From the NCBI GenBank assembly GCA_964560875.1, contig CAZLMW010000006.1:1-64000 (forward strand): a stretch of 64,000 nt of DNA, given 5' to 3'. How positions within the stretch are numbered: position 1 is the first letter of the stretch; each line of letters begins with the position of its first letter. Position numbers and translations under genes: made by a program. This stretch comes from CAZLMW01 sp964560875. GTDB taxonomy: Bacteria > Myxococcota_A > UBA9042. Shown piece by piece: positions 26,923 through 35,288 of this stretch. The notes below the pieces were generated by a model. That model searched no databases. It was not told where the DNA came from and saw nothing but the letters and a program-made list of their open reading frames with translations.

Positions 26923-28511
26923 GCTGCGACGTCCAGCTCTGCGCGGCGACGCGCCGGCAACTGGTCGCCATGAAGCCAGCCCGCGGTCCCATCCGTGATG
27001 GCCACGAAGATACGCATCGGTGCGGCGAAACCTGCCCTGAATGCCAACGGAATCGCCGCGAGACGAACCGACAGCCGCGCAGCGCTAAGATACAGGCGCG
27101 GCCAGGTCACCACCCCCGTTTGCGCTGACCCGGCGTGGGCGGCCTGTCGCAGTCGGGTCTGCAGTGTTCGCAACGTCAGCGCCAGCCGCCCGTGCTCGCC
27201 GCGCCGCGCCGTTGCGAGGGCGAAGACGGACAATGCGATGGTCGGCAGCTGCCAAAACAGGCGCACGACCGAGGGGTTTGTGATGCCGGCAAAAAGCGAC
27301 AGTCCGCCGGTGGCGCACGCCCGGAAGATCCCTTCCTCGGCCCGCTCGACGGTCGCGCGCTGGACCTGCACCTGGGCCGACAGCGCGGGGAGGGTCGTCG
27401 CGTCCAAGGCGGGATGTGTGGCCAGCCAAGGCAGCGCGACATCGTCGCAAACGGCCCTCAGCGTCAGCCCCATGGCGGCAGCGTAGGCCACATCGCCGCG
27501 AGTCCTCGGGTCGATCGTGTCCAGCTCGGACAATAGACGCGTGGTGATGACCCCGGGACGCCGCTGAGCACGCCCAGCAGCCGTCCCGACCTCGATCAGC
27601 GCATCGGCGAGATCGAGCCGCTGCTGCACCATCGCGGCACCCAGGCGTCGCACGTCCGCGCCAGCACCGTCGATCGTGGCGAGCCGCCCAAAGAGCCCTG
27701 CGATTGTCACCTGCGCCCAAGCCAACTCGTGCAGGGCGGCGACCACCAGCGGATCCACCGCAGCCAACGCTGGCCCAGTGTTGACGTCGGCGTCGGGCGT
27801 GGCCGGTGCGGCGACCGCGATGCGTGTTGGCTGGACGGTCGGCGCCGCGCGGCGCAATGCAACGGCCGCGTGATCAGGCAGCCAACGAACAGCGAGCCAC
27901 CGCGCGCCCGATCCAATGGCCATACCCGTAGGCAGATCCACGACGAAATGCTGCTTGGTCGTCAGCGTGCAGGCCGCCACCACGCTGGCCCATGCCCACG
28001 CGATCAGCGGGCCGAAACGACCCAGGCGCAGCATCAACGTTGGAGCGATCGCCCACGCCAGCGCGACGTGCAGCGAGGGGAAGCAATTGGTCGGGCTGTC
28101 TGCATCACGCAGCTCGGCGATCTCCGTCAGCGTGGCGCTTACGCCGATCGGCGTCGGGTAAAGATGGCGCGGATAGGCGGTCGGAACCGCGATAAAGAAG
28201 AGGCAACACACCACGGAACAAGCCGCGATGGCCACGGCGAACCGAGCCGCAGCGCGGCGATCGGGCACGAGCAACCAGGCGATAAACGCGGTCACGGTGA
28301 CCGTACCGTAGGGCCAAACGGTCCAGGGAATGAAAGGGATCGCGCGATCAAGCTCGGTCAGTGGCACAGCCAGCGTGGGCAAAGCCAGCGGATTGAGCTT
28401 GCCCAGTCCGTAGCAAAAAACGATGAACACCATGCCGACGAACCACGCGCCAACCCGCTTAAGATGGCCTATTGGCGACCGACGTCGCAGGTCGAGAATG
28501 GCGTTGATCAT
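26919..28511 (-). CDS. Fusion of intact PAP2 phosphatase domain and degenerate diiron-like domain
   Basis: 530 aa, same architecture as 22877-24493. The N-terminal multi-TM PAP2 domain (inositolphosphorylceramide-synthase-like subgroup) keeps F144-P-S146-L-H148 and Q-H188-FVV-D192, plus R115 in YPRHLYP, so catalysis looks possible. The C-terminal helical domain aligns along its length with the diiron domain of the paralogue (shared LDTIDP/FDTLDP landmark), but every ExxH ligand is replaced (for example EEVRH by QQRLD and DEALH by RATVE). Expected role: dephosphorylating or transferring a polyprenyl or lipid phosphate. It lies 25 nt downstream of the polyprenyl synthase gene. Confidence 0.82.
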   Translation of the reverse strand: MINAILDLRRRSPIGHLKRVGAWFVGMVFIVFCYGLGKLNPLALPTLAVPLTELDRAIPFIPWTVWPYGTVTVTAFIAWLLVPDRRAAARFAVAIAACSVVCCLFFIAVPTAYPRHLYPTPIGVSATLTEIAELRDADSPTNCFPSLHVALAWAIAPTLMLRLGRFGPLIAWAWASVVAACTLTTKQHFVVDLPTGMAIGSGARWLAVRWLPDHAAVALRRAAPTVQPTRIAVAAPATPDADVNTGPALAAVDPLVVAALHELAWAQVTIAGLFGRLATIDGAGADVRRLGAAMVQQRLDLADALIEVGTAAGRAQRRPGVITTRLLSELDTIDPRTRGDVAYAAAMGLTLRAVCDDVALPWLATHPALDATTLPALSAQVQVQRATVERAEEGIFRACATGGLSLFAGITNPSVVRLFWQLPTIALSVFALATARRGEHGRLALTLRTLQTRLRQAAHAGSAQTGVVTWPRLYLSAARLSVRLAAIPLAFRAGFAAPMRIFVAITDGTAGWLHGDQLPARRRAELDVAA

Positions 28512-28536
28512 GGCGGTGGATGCGGCGTCCCAAACA

Positions 28537-30276
28537 TCAGCGCTGCCGGTCGACGAAGAGCGTCGACAGCTCTTCGAGCACTTTCACGCCGTCCCTACCG
28601 GGGAGCCGTTCCAACGCTCCGTGTGCGCTGGCCAGGTGTTTGCGGGCGCGGGCGGTGCAGCGGGCGGGGACGTCGTGGCGATGCATCATGCCGACGAGTT
28701 CCGGAAGCGCCTCGACCTTGCCAAGGATATCGCCAAGATCCACCGAACCTCCGGATTCGCTGTGGAGCAGCAATAGCGGCAGCGTCACCTTCGACGCGCG
28801 CAGGTCGGTCCCTGGTGTCTTGCCGAGAGTCTGCTCATCACCAATGTAGTCGAGCAGGTCGTCGACGATTTGAAACGCGAGCCCGGCTTCGCGCCCAAAG
28901 TCGGCCAGCGCCTTAACGCGCCTTGGCGCGGCTTGCACGCACAGTCCGCCCACGGCCGCAGCGCAGCTGAAGAGCTCGGCGGTCTTGTTGTTGATGATGC
29001 GATAATAGTCGGTGATGGTCAGGTTCACGTCTGCTGTATGCAGCAGCTCGAGCCGCTCGCCCGCGAACAGCGCCGACGTCGCCTGCGACATCCTTTTGCG
29101 GATCTCCGGATGCATCGCATGCAGGCTGTTATGCACGCGCGCCAGCAAGATCGCGGCGATCCCCGTCGTGAACCGCTGTGACGTCGCCAGGTGCAGTGTC
29201 TGGCCGCCACGTCGCATTGGGGCCTCGTCGATGATGTCGTCGAGGAGCAAGCTGCTCTGGTGCAGCCATTCGATCGCGGCACCCGCGTATATCGCGCGAT
29301 CGGGCTGGGCGCCGCAAGCCGCGGCCGCGGCGGCGGCTACCAATGGGCGCACGCGTTTACCGCCCCTGCGCTGGATGTACTCGGCGGCACGGCGCAGCGA
29401 CGCGGACGTGGCGCCTGGAAAGCGGGCCATCGAGAATTCGATCGGCTCTCGCCAACTCTCCCAAAAATGGCCAAGCGCGCCGTTGACCCGGAATCCGGTC
29501 AATCCCGACGAGGTTATGGGCGCCAACTCCGGCAGCCATGCCGGCGGGCGATGCGCAGCTTGCTCGTCGGTTGCGCTGCGATCGATCGCCAACTTGAAGA
29601 GGCTTGATGCCGCGGTGGTGGGGAGAGCGGCCAACGCAAGGTCGGCTTCGTGCTGGGCTGCGGTCAGGGGGTCTTCGGGAAACGCAGTGCGCAGCCCGAT
29701 CGCGCCCAATGCGCCGTCCCAGAGGTCTTTGTCGAGCGCGTCTGCGCGTGTTTCGCGCGCCAACGCAAGCCAGGTCACGTATTGGTCCAGCGCCGCGTGG
29801 GTCGCGTCGTCGACATCGCCGACAATGACGCCTGCCGCCACGGCGGCGCGCATGAAGAGCACCGATTCGGGGATCGCCGCTTCGCCAAGGTCGACGTCAA
29901 GGCCGAGCATGCGGCCGAGCGTGCGGCTCACCAACGCGCCATCGTGGTCGGCGAGCTGTTTGCACACAACGTCCAGCCAGCGCAGGTCGGCCCGCAACAG
30001 CCGACTGCGCTCACGAACGCTGCCCGGATGAACATGGGCGCGTTGGTTGTACGCCTCCAACGCTGCGATGGCCGAGCGCCCGGCCCGCTTGTGCCAACGC
30101 CGCCGTCCGAATGCCCGAGCGACATGCACCGCGATCGCACCACCGAGGCCCGTTCGTGGCACAGACCACGGGTTGTCGTCGTCGGCCACATCGGTCAGGG
30201 CCGCAGCGATGGTACCGAGCACCGGATGGACCAGGTGCACATACCAACGGTCGGGCAACCCGGTCCTGACGCCCAT
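28537..30276 (-). CDS. Two-domain polyprenyl diphosphate synthase (degenerate N-domain plus active C-domain)
   Basis: 579 aa from the ATG at 30276, overlapping the previous stop by one base. The C-terminal 310 residues are a classic trans-isoprenyl diphosphate synthase: GGKRVRP, first Asp-rich motif D346-D-I-I-D350 followed by MRRG, and second motif FQIVD472-D-L-L-D476. The N-terminal 250 residues are all-helical; near residue 190 the stretch YVTWLALARETRADALD sits where a second Asp-rich motif would be, so this half may be a decayed synthase domain fused in tandem (inference). It should supply the allylic diphosphate for the surrounding PAP2, UbiA-like and methyltransferase proteins. Confidence 0.88.
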   Translation of the reverse strand: MGVRTGLPDRWYVHLVHPVLGTIAAALTDVADDDNPWSVPRTGLGGAIAVHVARAFGRRRWHKRAGRSAIAALEAYNQRAHVHPGSVRERSRLLRADLRWLDVVCKQLADHDGALVSRTLGRMLGLDVDLGEAAIPESVLFMRAAVAAGVIVGDVDDATHAALDQYVTWLALARETRADALDKDLWDGALGAIGLRTAFPEDPLTAAQHEADLALAALPTTAASSLFKLAIDRSATDEQAAHRPPAWLPELAPITSSGLTGFRVNGALGHFWESWREPIEFSMARFPGATSASLRRAAEYIQRRGGKRVRPLVAAAAAAACGAQPDRAIYAGAAIEWLHQSSLLLDDIIDEAPMRRGGQTLHLATSQRFTTGIAAILLARVHNSLHAMHPEIRKRMSQATSALFAGERLELLHTADVNLTITDYYRIINNKTAELFSCAAAVGGLCVQAAPRRVKALADFGREAGLAFQIVDDLLDYIGDEQTLGKTPGTDLRASKVTLPLLLLHSESGGSVDLGDILGKVEALPELVGMMHRHDVPARCTARARKHLASAHGALERLPGRDGVKVLEELSTLFVDRQR

Positions 30277-30899
30277 CAGAACCTCATATTGACAGCCAAC
30301 CCGGACTCGCCGCGGGCGCCGATGGTCGGGACCAAACGGAGCGACTCCAGCCCCGTGGCGCTCGCGGCATTGCCGTACTTTCGCTCCCAACGCCTGATCT
30401 TGCCTCGCTGAATCGCCCGCTGAACGTGGCCGATGATCGCCAATGTCAGCCCGACGTTGGCCATCACAACGCCGGCCAACACAAACGTCGCGCCTGCCTC
30501 CTCCGCGCGCGCTTCGAACGCCGCCAGACCGGTGATGAACACCAACTCGCCGACGCCAAACAGGATCCAGCCCGTCGCGACCTTGCCCTTGCTGGGACGT
30601 CGTGGACGGGCCGGAATTGGCGCGCTGCGTTGAAGCGGCTGAACGACGGGGCTCTGCGGCTGCCGGCGGACCTGGTTCAACGCCTCGATCCGCTGAACGG
30701 ACGTGTATGCGACCGTCTTGACCCCCTGCGTGGTGCGCAACTGGTAGCCGTTCTGGCTGGTGGCGATGACGACGCCCCGCACCATCGCTCCGCTGTTGAG
30801 CGTGATCAGCACGTCGTCGCCCACCCCGACGGCTTCGGCTGCAACGGGCAGACAAATCGCGACGATCAGGGCGAATCCGGCCACATGGGTTGGGCACAT
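30276..30899 (-). CDS. SH3-like beta domain plus two-TM protein (paralogue of 22072-22857)
   Basis: 207 aa from the ATG at 30899, with GGGGAGG 6 nt upstream. Signal peptide, then VLITLNSGAMVRGVVIATS...VAYTSVQRIEAL, a Pro/Arg-rich linker, and two TM helices (TGWILFGVGELVFITG; VMANVGLTLAIIGHV) followed by a basic RGKIRRWERKYG tail. It shares order and key phrases with the plus-strand paralogue 7.4 kb away. A strong sigma70-like promoter lies 64 nt upstream of the start. The stop overlaps the polyprenyl synthase start (TGATG), making this the lead gene of the minus-strand operon. Confidence 0.75.
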   Translation of the reverse strand: MCPTHVAGFALIVAICLPVAAEAVGVGDDVLITLNSGAMVRGVVIATSQNGYQLRTTQGVKTVAYTSVQRIEALNQVRRQPQSPVVQPLQRSAPIPARPRRPSKGKVATGWILFGVGELVFITGLAAFEARAEEAGATFVLAGVVMANVGLTLAIIGHVQRAIQRGKIRRWERKYGNAASATGLESLRLVPTIGARGESGLAVNMRF

Positions 30900-30927
30900 G
30901 CGAGCCTCCCCGAGCGATGCGCCCGGA

Positions 30928-30953
30928 ATGCATGAAGTGACAAATGAGTGCAT
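30928..30953. promoter_or_regulatory. Inverted repeat ATGCA-N16-TGCAT in the 5' leader
   Basis: An AT-rich pair of inverted half-sites between the promoter at 30970-30998 and the ribosome site at about 30906. It is positioned to act as an operator or leader structure for the minus-strand lipid operon. Only the symmetry is seen. Confidence 0.3.
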
Positions 30954-30969
30954 CAAAGCCGAGTGCGTA

Positions 30970-30998
30970 ATTGTACTGAATAGCCCGATCACTGTGAA
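30970..30998 (-). promoter_or_regulatory. Sigma70-like promoter for the 30899-26101 operon
   Basis: On the minus strand, TTCACA (-35, 30993-30998), a 17-nt spacer and TACAAT (-10, 30970-30975), five of six matches in each box, in a locally AT-rich patch. The predicted start is near 30963, giving a 5' leader of about 64 nt. This is the clearest promoter in the window. Confidence 0.65.
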
Positions 30999-31143
30999 GG
31001 CACGAAACGCCAGGAAAAAGGACTTACCTTGTACCTTGCCCGTTGAGCGTTTCCGGCCTGGTCCGCAGGGCGGGTCGCGATGAACACCTCGGCTGCGTCG
31101 AGCGCCCGCAACCACCGCGTCTTCAGCGCTGTCGGATCCAGCG

Positions 31144-31528
31144 CTACCAGCTCTCGACGTGGGGCTGGATGTCGAGCTCGAATGTCCACGCGCCCCGCGG
31201 CTGGGCGACGAGGAAGCTGACCGCGTGGGCGTAGCCGTCGGTCGTCGAGTTTGCCGAAGACACCGCCGCCAACGTTCCAGCAGACGGTGTGAAGAGGCCC
31301 GAGATCGCGCTCCACGGCATCGATGCCCGCGTCGAGCGATGTCGGATCGGCGACGTCGATACTGTACGCCGAACCGCCGACCTCTTCGGCGAGCGCGGCG
31401 GCTTTGGCCTTGTCGCGGCGCGCCACGGCGACCTGGAAGCCGTCGGAAGCAAGGCGACGAGCGACCGCGCCACCGAGGCCGGGTCCCACGCCGATGACCA
31501 GCGCGACGGGTTGGATGTTGGCTGTCAT
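31144..31528 (-). pseudogene. Decayed short-chain dehydrogenase/reductase (SDR) gene
   Basis: The ATG at 31528 has AGGAG 7 nt upstream and is followed by a normal SDR N-terminus: LVIGVGPGLGGAVARRLASDG (the glycine-rich cofactor loop) and VCWNVGGGVFGKLDD. At about 31240 the frame is lost. A second frame continues directly with an SDR C-terminus, DGYAHAVSF...QPRGAWTFELDIQPHVESW, ending at 31144. The whole middle of the fold, including the catalytic YxxxK region, is missing. An internal deletion with frameshift is the simplest reading. It sits 30 nt downstream of the Cys-rich lipoprotein gene. Confidence 0.8.
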
Positions 31529-31557
31529 GGAGCGCTCCTGTCGGCGGGTTGTTTCCG

Positions 31558-33072
31558 TCAGGGGCAGGTCTTTTCGCAGTCGCAGGTCTTGCACTCGTTG
31601 CCGGTGCCGCTGGCGCCCGCCGATTCGCGGGTGCACTTGTACTTGTAGGTCACGTACTTCTTGCTGAACTTGTCCAACACGCGGGCGCAGAAGTCGTGCT
31701 TTGTCGAGGCGCCGGTCGCCGGCTTTGGGAACGCCTTGCAGACATCGATGACATTGGCGTCCGAGTCGAATTCCTTGTTGGGGCAGTCGCCCTTGCACAG
31801 GTAGACGCTGTTGCCGTCGCAGAGATCGCCGCCGCTGGTCTTGTCGCACACGCTCGCGCCGCAGGTGCCGTCTTTTCGGCACAAGCCGGCCACGCACTGC
31901 TCATGAGCCTTGCACTTGGCGCCATTGGCCCCGCGAACGGCACACGCTTTGTCGACGCACACGTTGGGCAGGCACTCGGCGGATGTGGTGCAGGCGCTGC
32001 CCACGGCAGGTGGCGTCGCGCACTTGCCCGCCGTGCAGACCAGGCCGCTTCCGCACGGGCCCGCACATGCATCGCCGACCTTGGTGGGTGGAACCTGGCA
32101 GGTCTTCTTGGGCGGCGTCGCGTTGTCGGAGATACACAGCAGGGGGGCGCTGCACGGGTCGAACTTGCAGTGGTCGCCCATGTGCAGGCCCGCGTTGGGA
32201 ACGCATGCTGTCTTGCCCACGCACTTGCTGTCGGCCCACGCGCAGACGTTCTTGGCGCCGCCAGCCTTCTTGCATGCGTCCTCGGTCTGGTTGGCTGGAG
32301 CGGCGCAGCCGGTCTTGCCGTTGGCGATGCACGACGAGCCAGCGTCACCCGTGTCGAAGAAGTAGCACGCGGGCGTGCCTTCGCAGTCCGCTTTAGCCGT
32401 CAGCGTCTCGCACGCGCCGCCGCACTTGAGGCCAGGCGCGCAGCTCTCGTTCTTGACGCACGCCTCGCCCGGAGCGGCACCGACGGTGCACTTCGAATCC
32501 AGGCAACGCAGCCCCACGTCGCAGCTTGCGTCGTTGTTGCAGCCACCGCCCTCGGTCCCAAACGTCTTGTCCGCGGCGGCAGTGCACTTGCCGGCGTTGC
32601 AGTTCGATCCGGCCTTGCAGCTGCTGCGGGGCCGGATTGCGCCGACCGAGCCCACATCGGCATCGCAGCACTCCCCATCGGCGACCGTGCCGCCAAAGAG
32701 CTTGCTGGCGGCGCACGCCGCGGGGAGTGCGCGCACGGAGCATGACTTGCTGGCCAACGCCTTGGTGCAGGCGGTCACCGCATCGGCGTTGACCGTAAGT
32801 GTCTTGGCCGTGACGAAGGCATCGAGTCGGGCAGCCCCGGCGAGCCCGGTGACGCACGCTGCTTCGCTCGCATGGGGAAAGCCGAGGGTCGCCCCGCATC
32901 GCTTTTCGGCGGCGCAGATGGCCGCCCGGAGTCCCGCGGTAGGACCCTTGGACGCGCCGCCGCCGCTGCTTGAACCGCTGCCGGTCGAGCCGCCGCCGCT
33001 GTCATCGGAGCCACAGCCGGCTGAAAACGCCAAACTGAACGCGCAGAACATCGCGACACATATATTCTTCAT
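31558..33072 (-). CDS. Cys-rich lipoprotein with multiple disulfide-type repeats
   Basis: 504 aa with signal and lipobox FSAGC (about residue 20), then a Gly/Ser linker. A helical N-terminal part with six conserved-looking Cys (residues 50-130) precedes roughly nine short repeats of the form GxxCxxxxxCxxGLxCxxxxC, as in Dickkopf/EB-like or tumour-receptor-like Cys modules common in myxobacterial surface proteins. No enzymatic motif. The C-terminus ends ECKTCDCEKTCP. Upstream DNA (33073-33229) carries a small hairpin and probably the promoter. Likely extracellular; function unknown. Confidence 0.8.
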   Translation of the reverse strand: MKNICVAMFCAFSLAFSAGCGSDDSGGGSTGSGSSSGGGASKGPTAGLRAAICAAEKRCGATLGFPHASEAACVTGLAGAARLDAFVTAKTLTVNADAVTACTKALASKSCSVRALPAACAASKLFGGTVADGECCDADVGSVGAIRPRSSCKAGSNCNAGKCTAAADKTFGTEGGGCNNDASCDVGLRCLDSKCTVGAAPGEACVKNESCAPGLKCGGACETLTAKADCEGTPACYFFDTGDAGSSCIANGKTGCAAPANQTEDACKKAGGAKNVCAWADSKCVGKTACVPNAGLHMGDHCKFDPCSAPLLCISDNATPPKKTCQVPPTKVGDACAGPCGSGLVCTAGKCATPPAVGSACTTSAECLPNVCVDKACAVRGANGAKCKAHEQCVAGLCRKDGTCGASVCDKTSGGDLCDGNSVYLCKGDCPNKEFDSDANVIDVCKAFPKPATGASTKHDFCARVLDKFSKKYVTYKYKCTRESAGASGTGNECKTCDCEKTCP

Positions 33073-33095
33073 GCCAGTACCTTGTGGATTTGCGG

Positions 33096-33110
33096 CGCCG
33101 CTTTGCGGCG
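33096..33110 (-). promoter_or_regulatory. Short GC hairpin in the leader of the Cys-rich lipoprotein gene
   Basis: CGCCGC-AAA-GCGGCG (minus strand), a perfect 6-bp stem, lies 24 nt upstream of the start at 33072. It may be a leader structure; it could also be chance in GC-rich DNA. Confidence 0.25.
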
Positions 33111-33229
33111 ATGCGGTGAGTGGGACAAGCAGACGCTATGCAACTGTCCGGCCGGTTGCAAGCGAACCCGATGGCGTTCAAACGCACGTTTAGCCCGGCT
33201 TTCTCATCGGCGGCGGTCAGTCGCTCACA

Positions 33230-35230
33230 TCAGCGCACCATGTACCAAGCCCACGTGAACTTGGCGTGGCCGCCGCGGTTGCACGAATTGACCTTGTAGG
33301 CTTGGGCGCACCAGCCCTCGCTCTTGGTGCCCGGACTGTAGAAGCCGCAGTAGTTGTGGCCGCCCTTGCCGCCCTTCGCGCTGCTCGCGAGCGAATCCCA
33401 GAATAGGCTGAACAGGGAATACCACGCCGTGCACGTCGCGCCGCCGATGGTCTTGACGGTCCAGTTGCTGGCGAAGTTGCTGGCCTTGAGATCGCCGACG
33501 CTCTTGGTGCCCCACTTCGCGACGTAATCGACCCAAACGTCGAAGACCTTGCCGGTTTGCGCAAGCCCGCTCTGGGTCTCGACGTACCCGTAGCGGCCCC
33601 TGAAGTGCGTGAACGTCAGCGCGCTGAGCTTTTTGGCCGTCGCGATCTGGTGCCAGCCCTTGGTGAGGTCGCCCACGGTGCCGGTGTCCTTGGAGATCGA
33701 GTAGGTCAGGCCCCGGGTGCGGTTGGGAGCGTAGGCGAGGACCGTCCAGCCGCCGCCGTCGTATTTCATGTCGCAATAGACCTTCAGGGCCGCGCCCGTC
33801 AGTCCGGCGGGCTTGATTGTGTACACGCCGCTCTTGGCGTTCTTGTCGGCGGCGAGGATCTCCTTGCAGTTCTTCGGCGGGATTTTGGGCGGCTCTGCGA
33901 TGGAAATGGGGCGCCACGACAGGCCGTTGCAGATGTAGACGGTCATGTCCTTGGTGTTTGCGTAGAACCGGCCGAACTCGCTCGCGATGCACTTGCCGGG
34001 GTGGGCGGCCGCACGCTGCATTCGACTGCCCCCTTTCAGATCTGTCACGCCGTGCACGACGAGGTTGCCGGACGCGGCGACTTTCTTGGTCGACAGCGTC
34101 TGGATGGTGATCGAGAAGGCTTGCACCGCGCCGTCGTCCTTGTTGGTCGCGAAAGCGCTGTCAATGACGCGGAGGCGCCAGGTGCCTTTGGCGTTTTTGC
34201 CGAGCCAGGTGTCGAGGTTGCCGGAGACGAGCTTGCCGGGCGGGACGGTGAGCTGGAGCGCTTTGCCGGACCCGGTCTTGTCGTGCACGACGTACTTGGT
34301 GAGGTTGGGATCGAACAGCCAGACGGACACCTTGGAGACGTCGGAGTTGGTGAGTTTGACGTCGACTGTAAGCTTCCGCGCGATCCCGAGATCGGGCACA
34401 TCGATCGTCAGATCCACCCCTTGCGGGTTGTTGTCGGGGATCGGGACGGGGACTTTGGCTGCCGCGACGGCGTCATTGAACACGTTGGTCAGCAGCTTGT
34501 TGGAGACCTTGCCGAGGCCGTCGGCAGGCAAATCGGTGCCGGTGACTGCGGCGATACAAATCAAAGACCCGTCCGCGCCGATGCCGCGCACGACCTCGCC
34601 CTTCTTTGCGCACACCCCAGCGGGGCTCTTGATACCGGTGAGCTTGGAGCCGTCGCCGACGAATGACGCTGCTGTCACCGAGCTGGCTACGATCGCGCTT
34701 GCGGTGAGCTTGCCGGCTTTCAGCCCATGGGCGCCGAGGTCGAGATCGCCGTCGAGCTTGAGCTCGCTGGCGCTGACGCAGCCTGTACACGATACGTCCA
34801 ATGCGCGGTGGGCCATGTGGGACCAGGCGACGGCGGTCAGCGGGGAGCGAGACAGCTCCGGGTTCTTGCCGATGGTGACGCCGAGCCAGGCCGCGCCGCC
34901 CGCAAATACGGCTGGGCTGAGGGACTTGGTGGCGCCGAGGGTGTGCGCGAAACTGCCGTTGGCGATGGTGACGATCGTAGGCGGCTCTTGCCACACCGCG
35001 GAACCGCCCGATTTTTTCGCATAGAGGGCGAAAGTCATCAGGTAGTCGCCGTCGCTGGCCGGTCCGCCGCCGGTGGCACGGAGGACGCCATGGACTTGGA
35101 GCGTCGCCGCCGGTGCGGCAAAGGCTGCAGGGGCGGTGGTCAAGACCAAACCAGCGACCAGGACAAGCTGGATGAGGGGGGCGTTTGCGCGTCGTGAAGC
35201 TGACGCGTCGGACAGACGGATATTTCGCAT
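33230..35230 (-). CDS. Secreted protein with P-domain and fibrinogen-like C-terminal domain
   Basis: 666 aa from the ATG at 35230 (no good ribosome site), signal peptide ending AAFA|AP. Residues about 40-210 resemble the N-terminal region of phage-tail or adhesin-type proteins. Residues about 250-390 match a proprotein-convertase P-domain (GVDLTIDVPDLG, WLFDPNLTKYVVHD, KGTWRLRVIDSA). A linker with a lone VYICNGLSW motif follows, and the C-terminal 180 residues resemble a fibrinogen-related domain: NCKEIL, SGVYTIKP, VYCDM, DGGGWTVLAYA and terminal Cys residues. No protease domain accompanies the P-domain. Probably a surface or secreted recognition protein, perhaps binding glycans (inference). 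Confidence 0.8.
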   Translation of the reverse strand: MRNIRLSDASASRRANAPLIQLVLVAGLVLTTAPAAFAAPAATLQVHGVLRATGGGPASDGDYLMTFALYAKKSGGSAVWQEPPTIVTIANGSFAHTLGATKSLSPAVFAGGAAWLGVTIGKNPELSRSPLTAVAWSHMAHRALDVSCTGCVSASELKLDGDLDLGAHGLKAGKLTASAIVASSVTAASFVGDGSKLTGIKSPAGVCAKKGEVVRGIGADGSLICIAAVTGTDLPADGLGKVSNKLLTNVFNDAVAAAKVPVPIPDNNPQGVDLTIDVPDLGIARKLTVDVKLTNSDVSKVSVWLFDPNLTKYVVHDKTGSGKALQLTVPPGKLVSGNLDTWLGKNAKGTWRLRVIDSAFATNKDDGAVQAFSITIQTLSTKKVAASGNLVVHGVTDLKGGSRMQRAAAHPGKCIASEFGRFYANTKDMTVYICNGLSWRPISIAEPPKIPPKNCKEILAADKNAKSGVYTIKPAGLTGAALKVYCDMKYDGGGWTVLAYAPNRTRGLTYSISKDTGTVGDLTKGWHQIATAKKLSALTFTHFRGRYGYVETQSGLAQTGKVFDVWVDYVAKWGTKSVGDLKASNFASNWTVKTIGGATCTAWYSLFSLFWDSLASSAKGGKGGHNYCGFYSPGTKSEGWCAQAYKVNSCNRGGHAKFTWAWYMVR

Positions 35231-35288
35231 GGACTGAGGATAGCGATCGCGTGCCGATTCGCGCCAGTGCTGTCTAGCGCGCGGTTTG

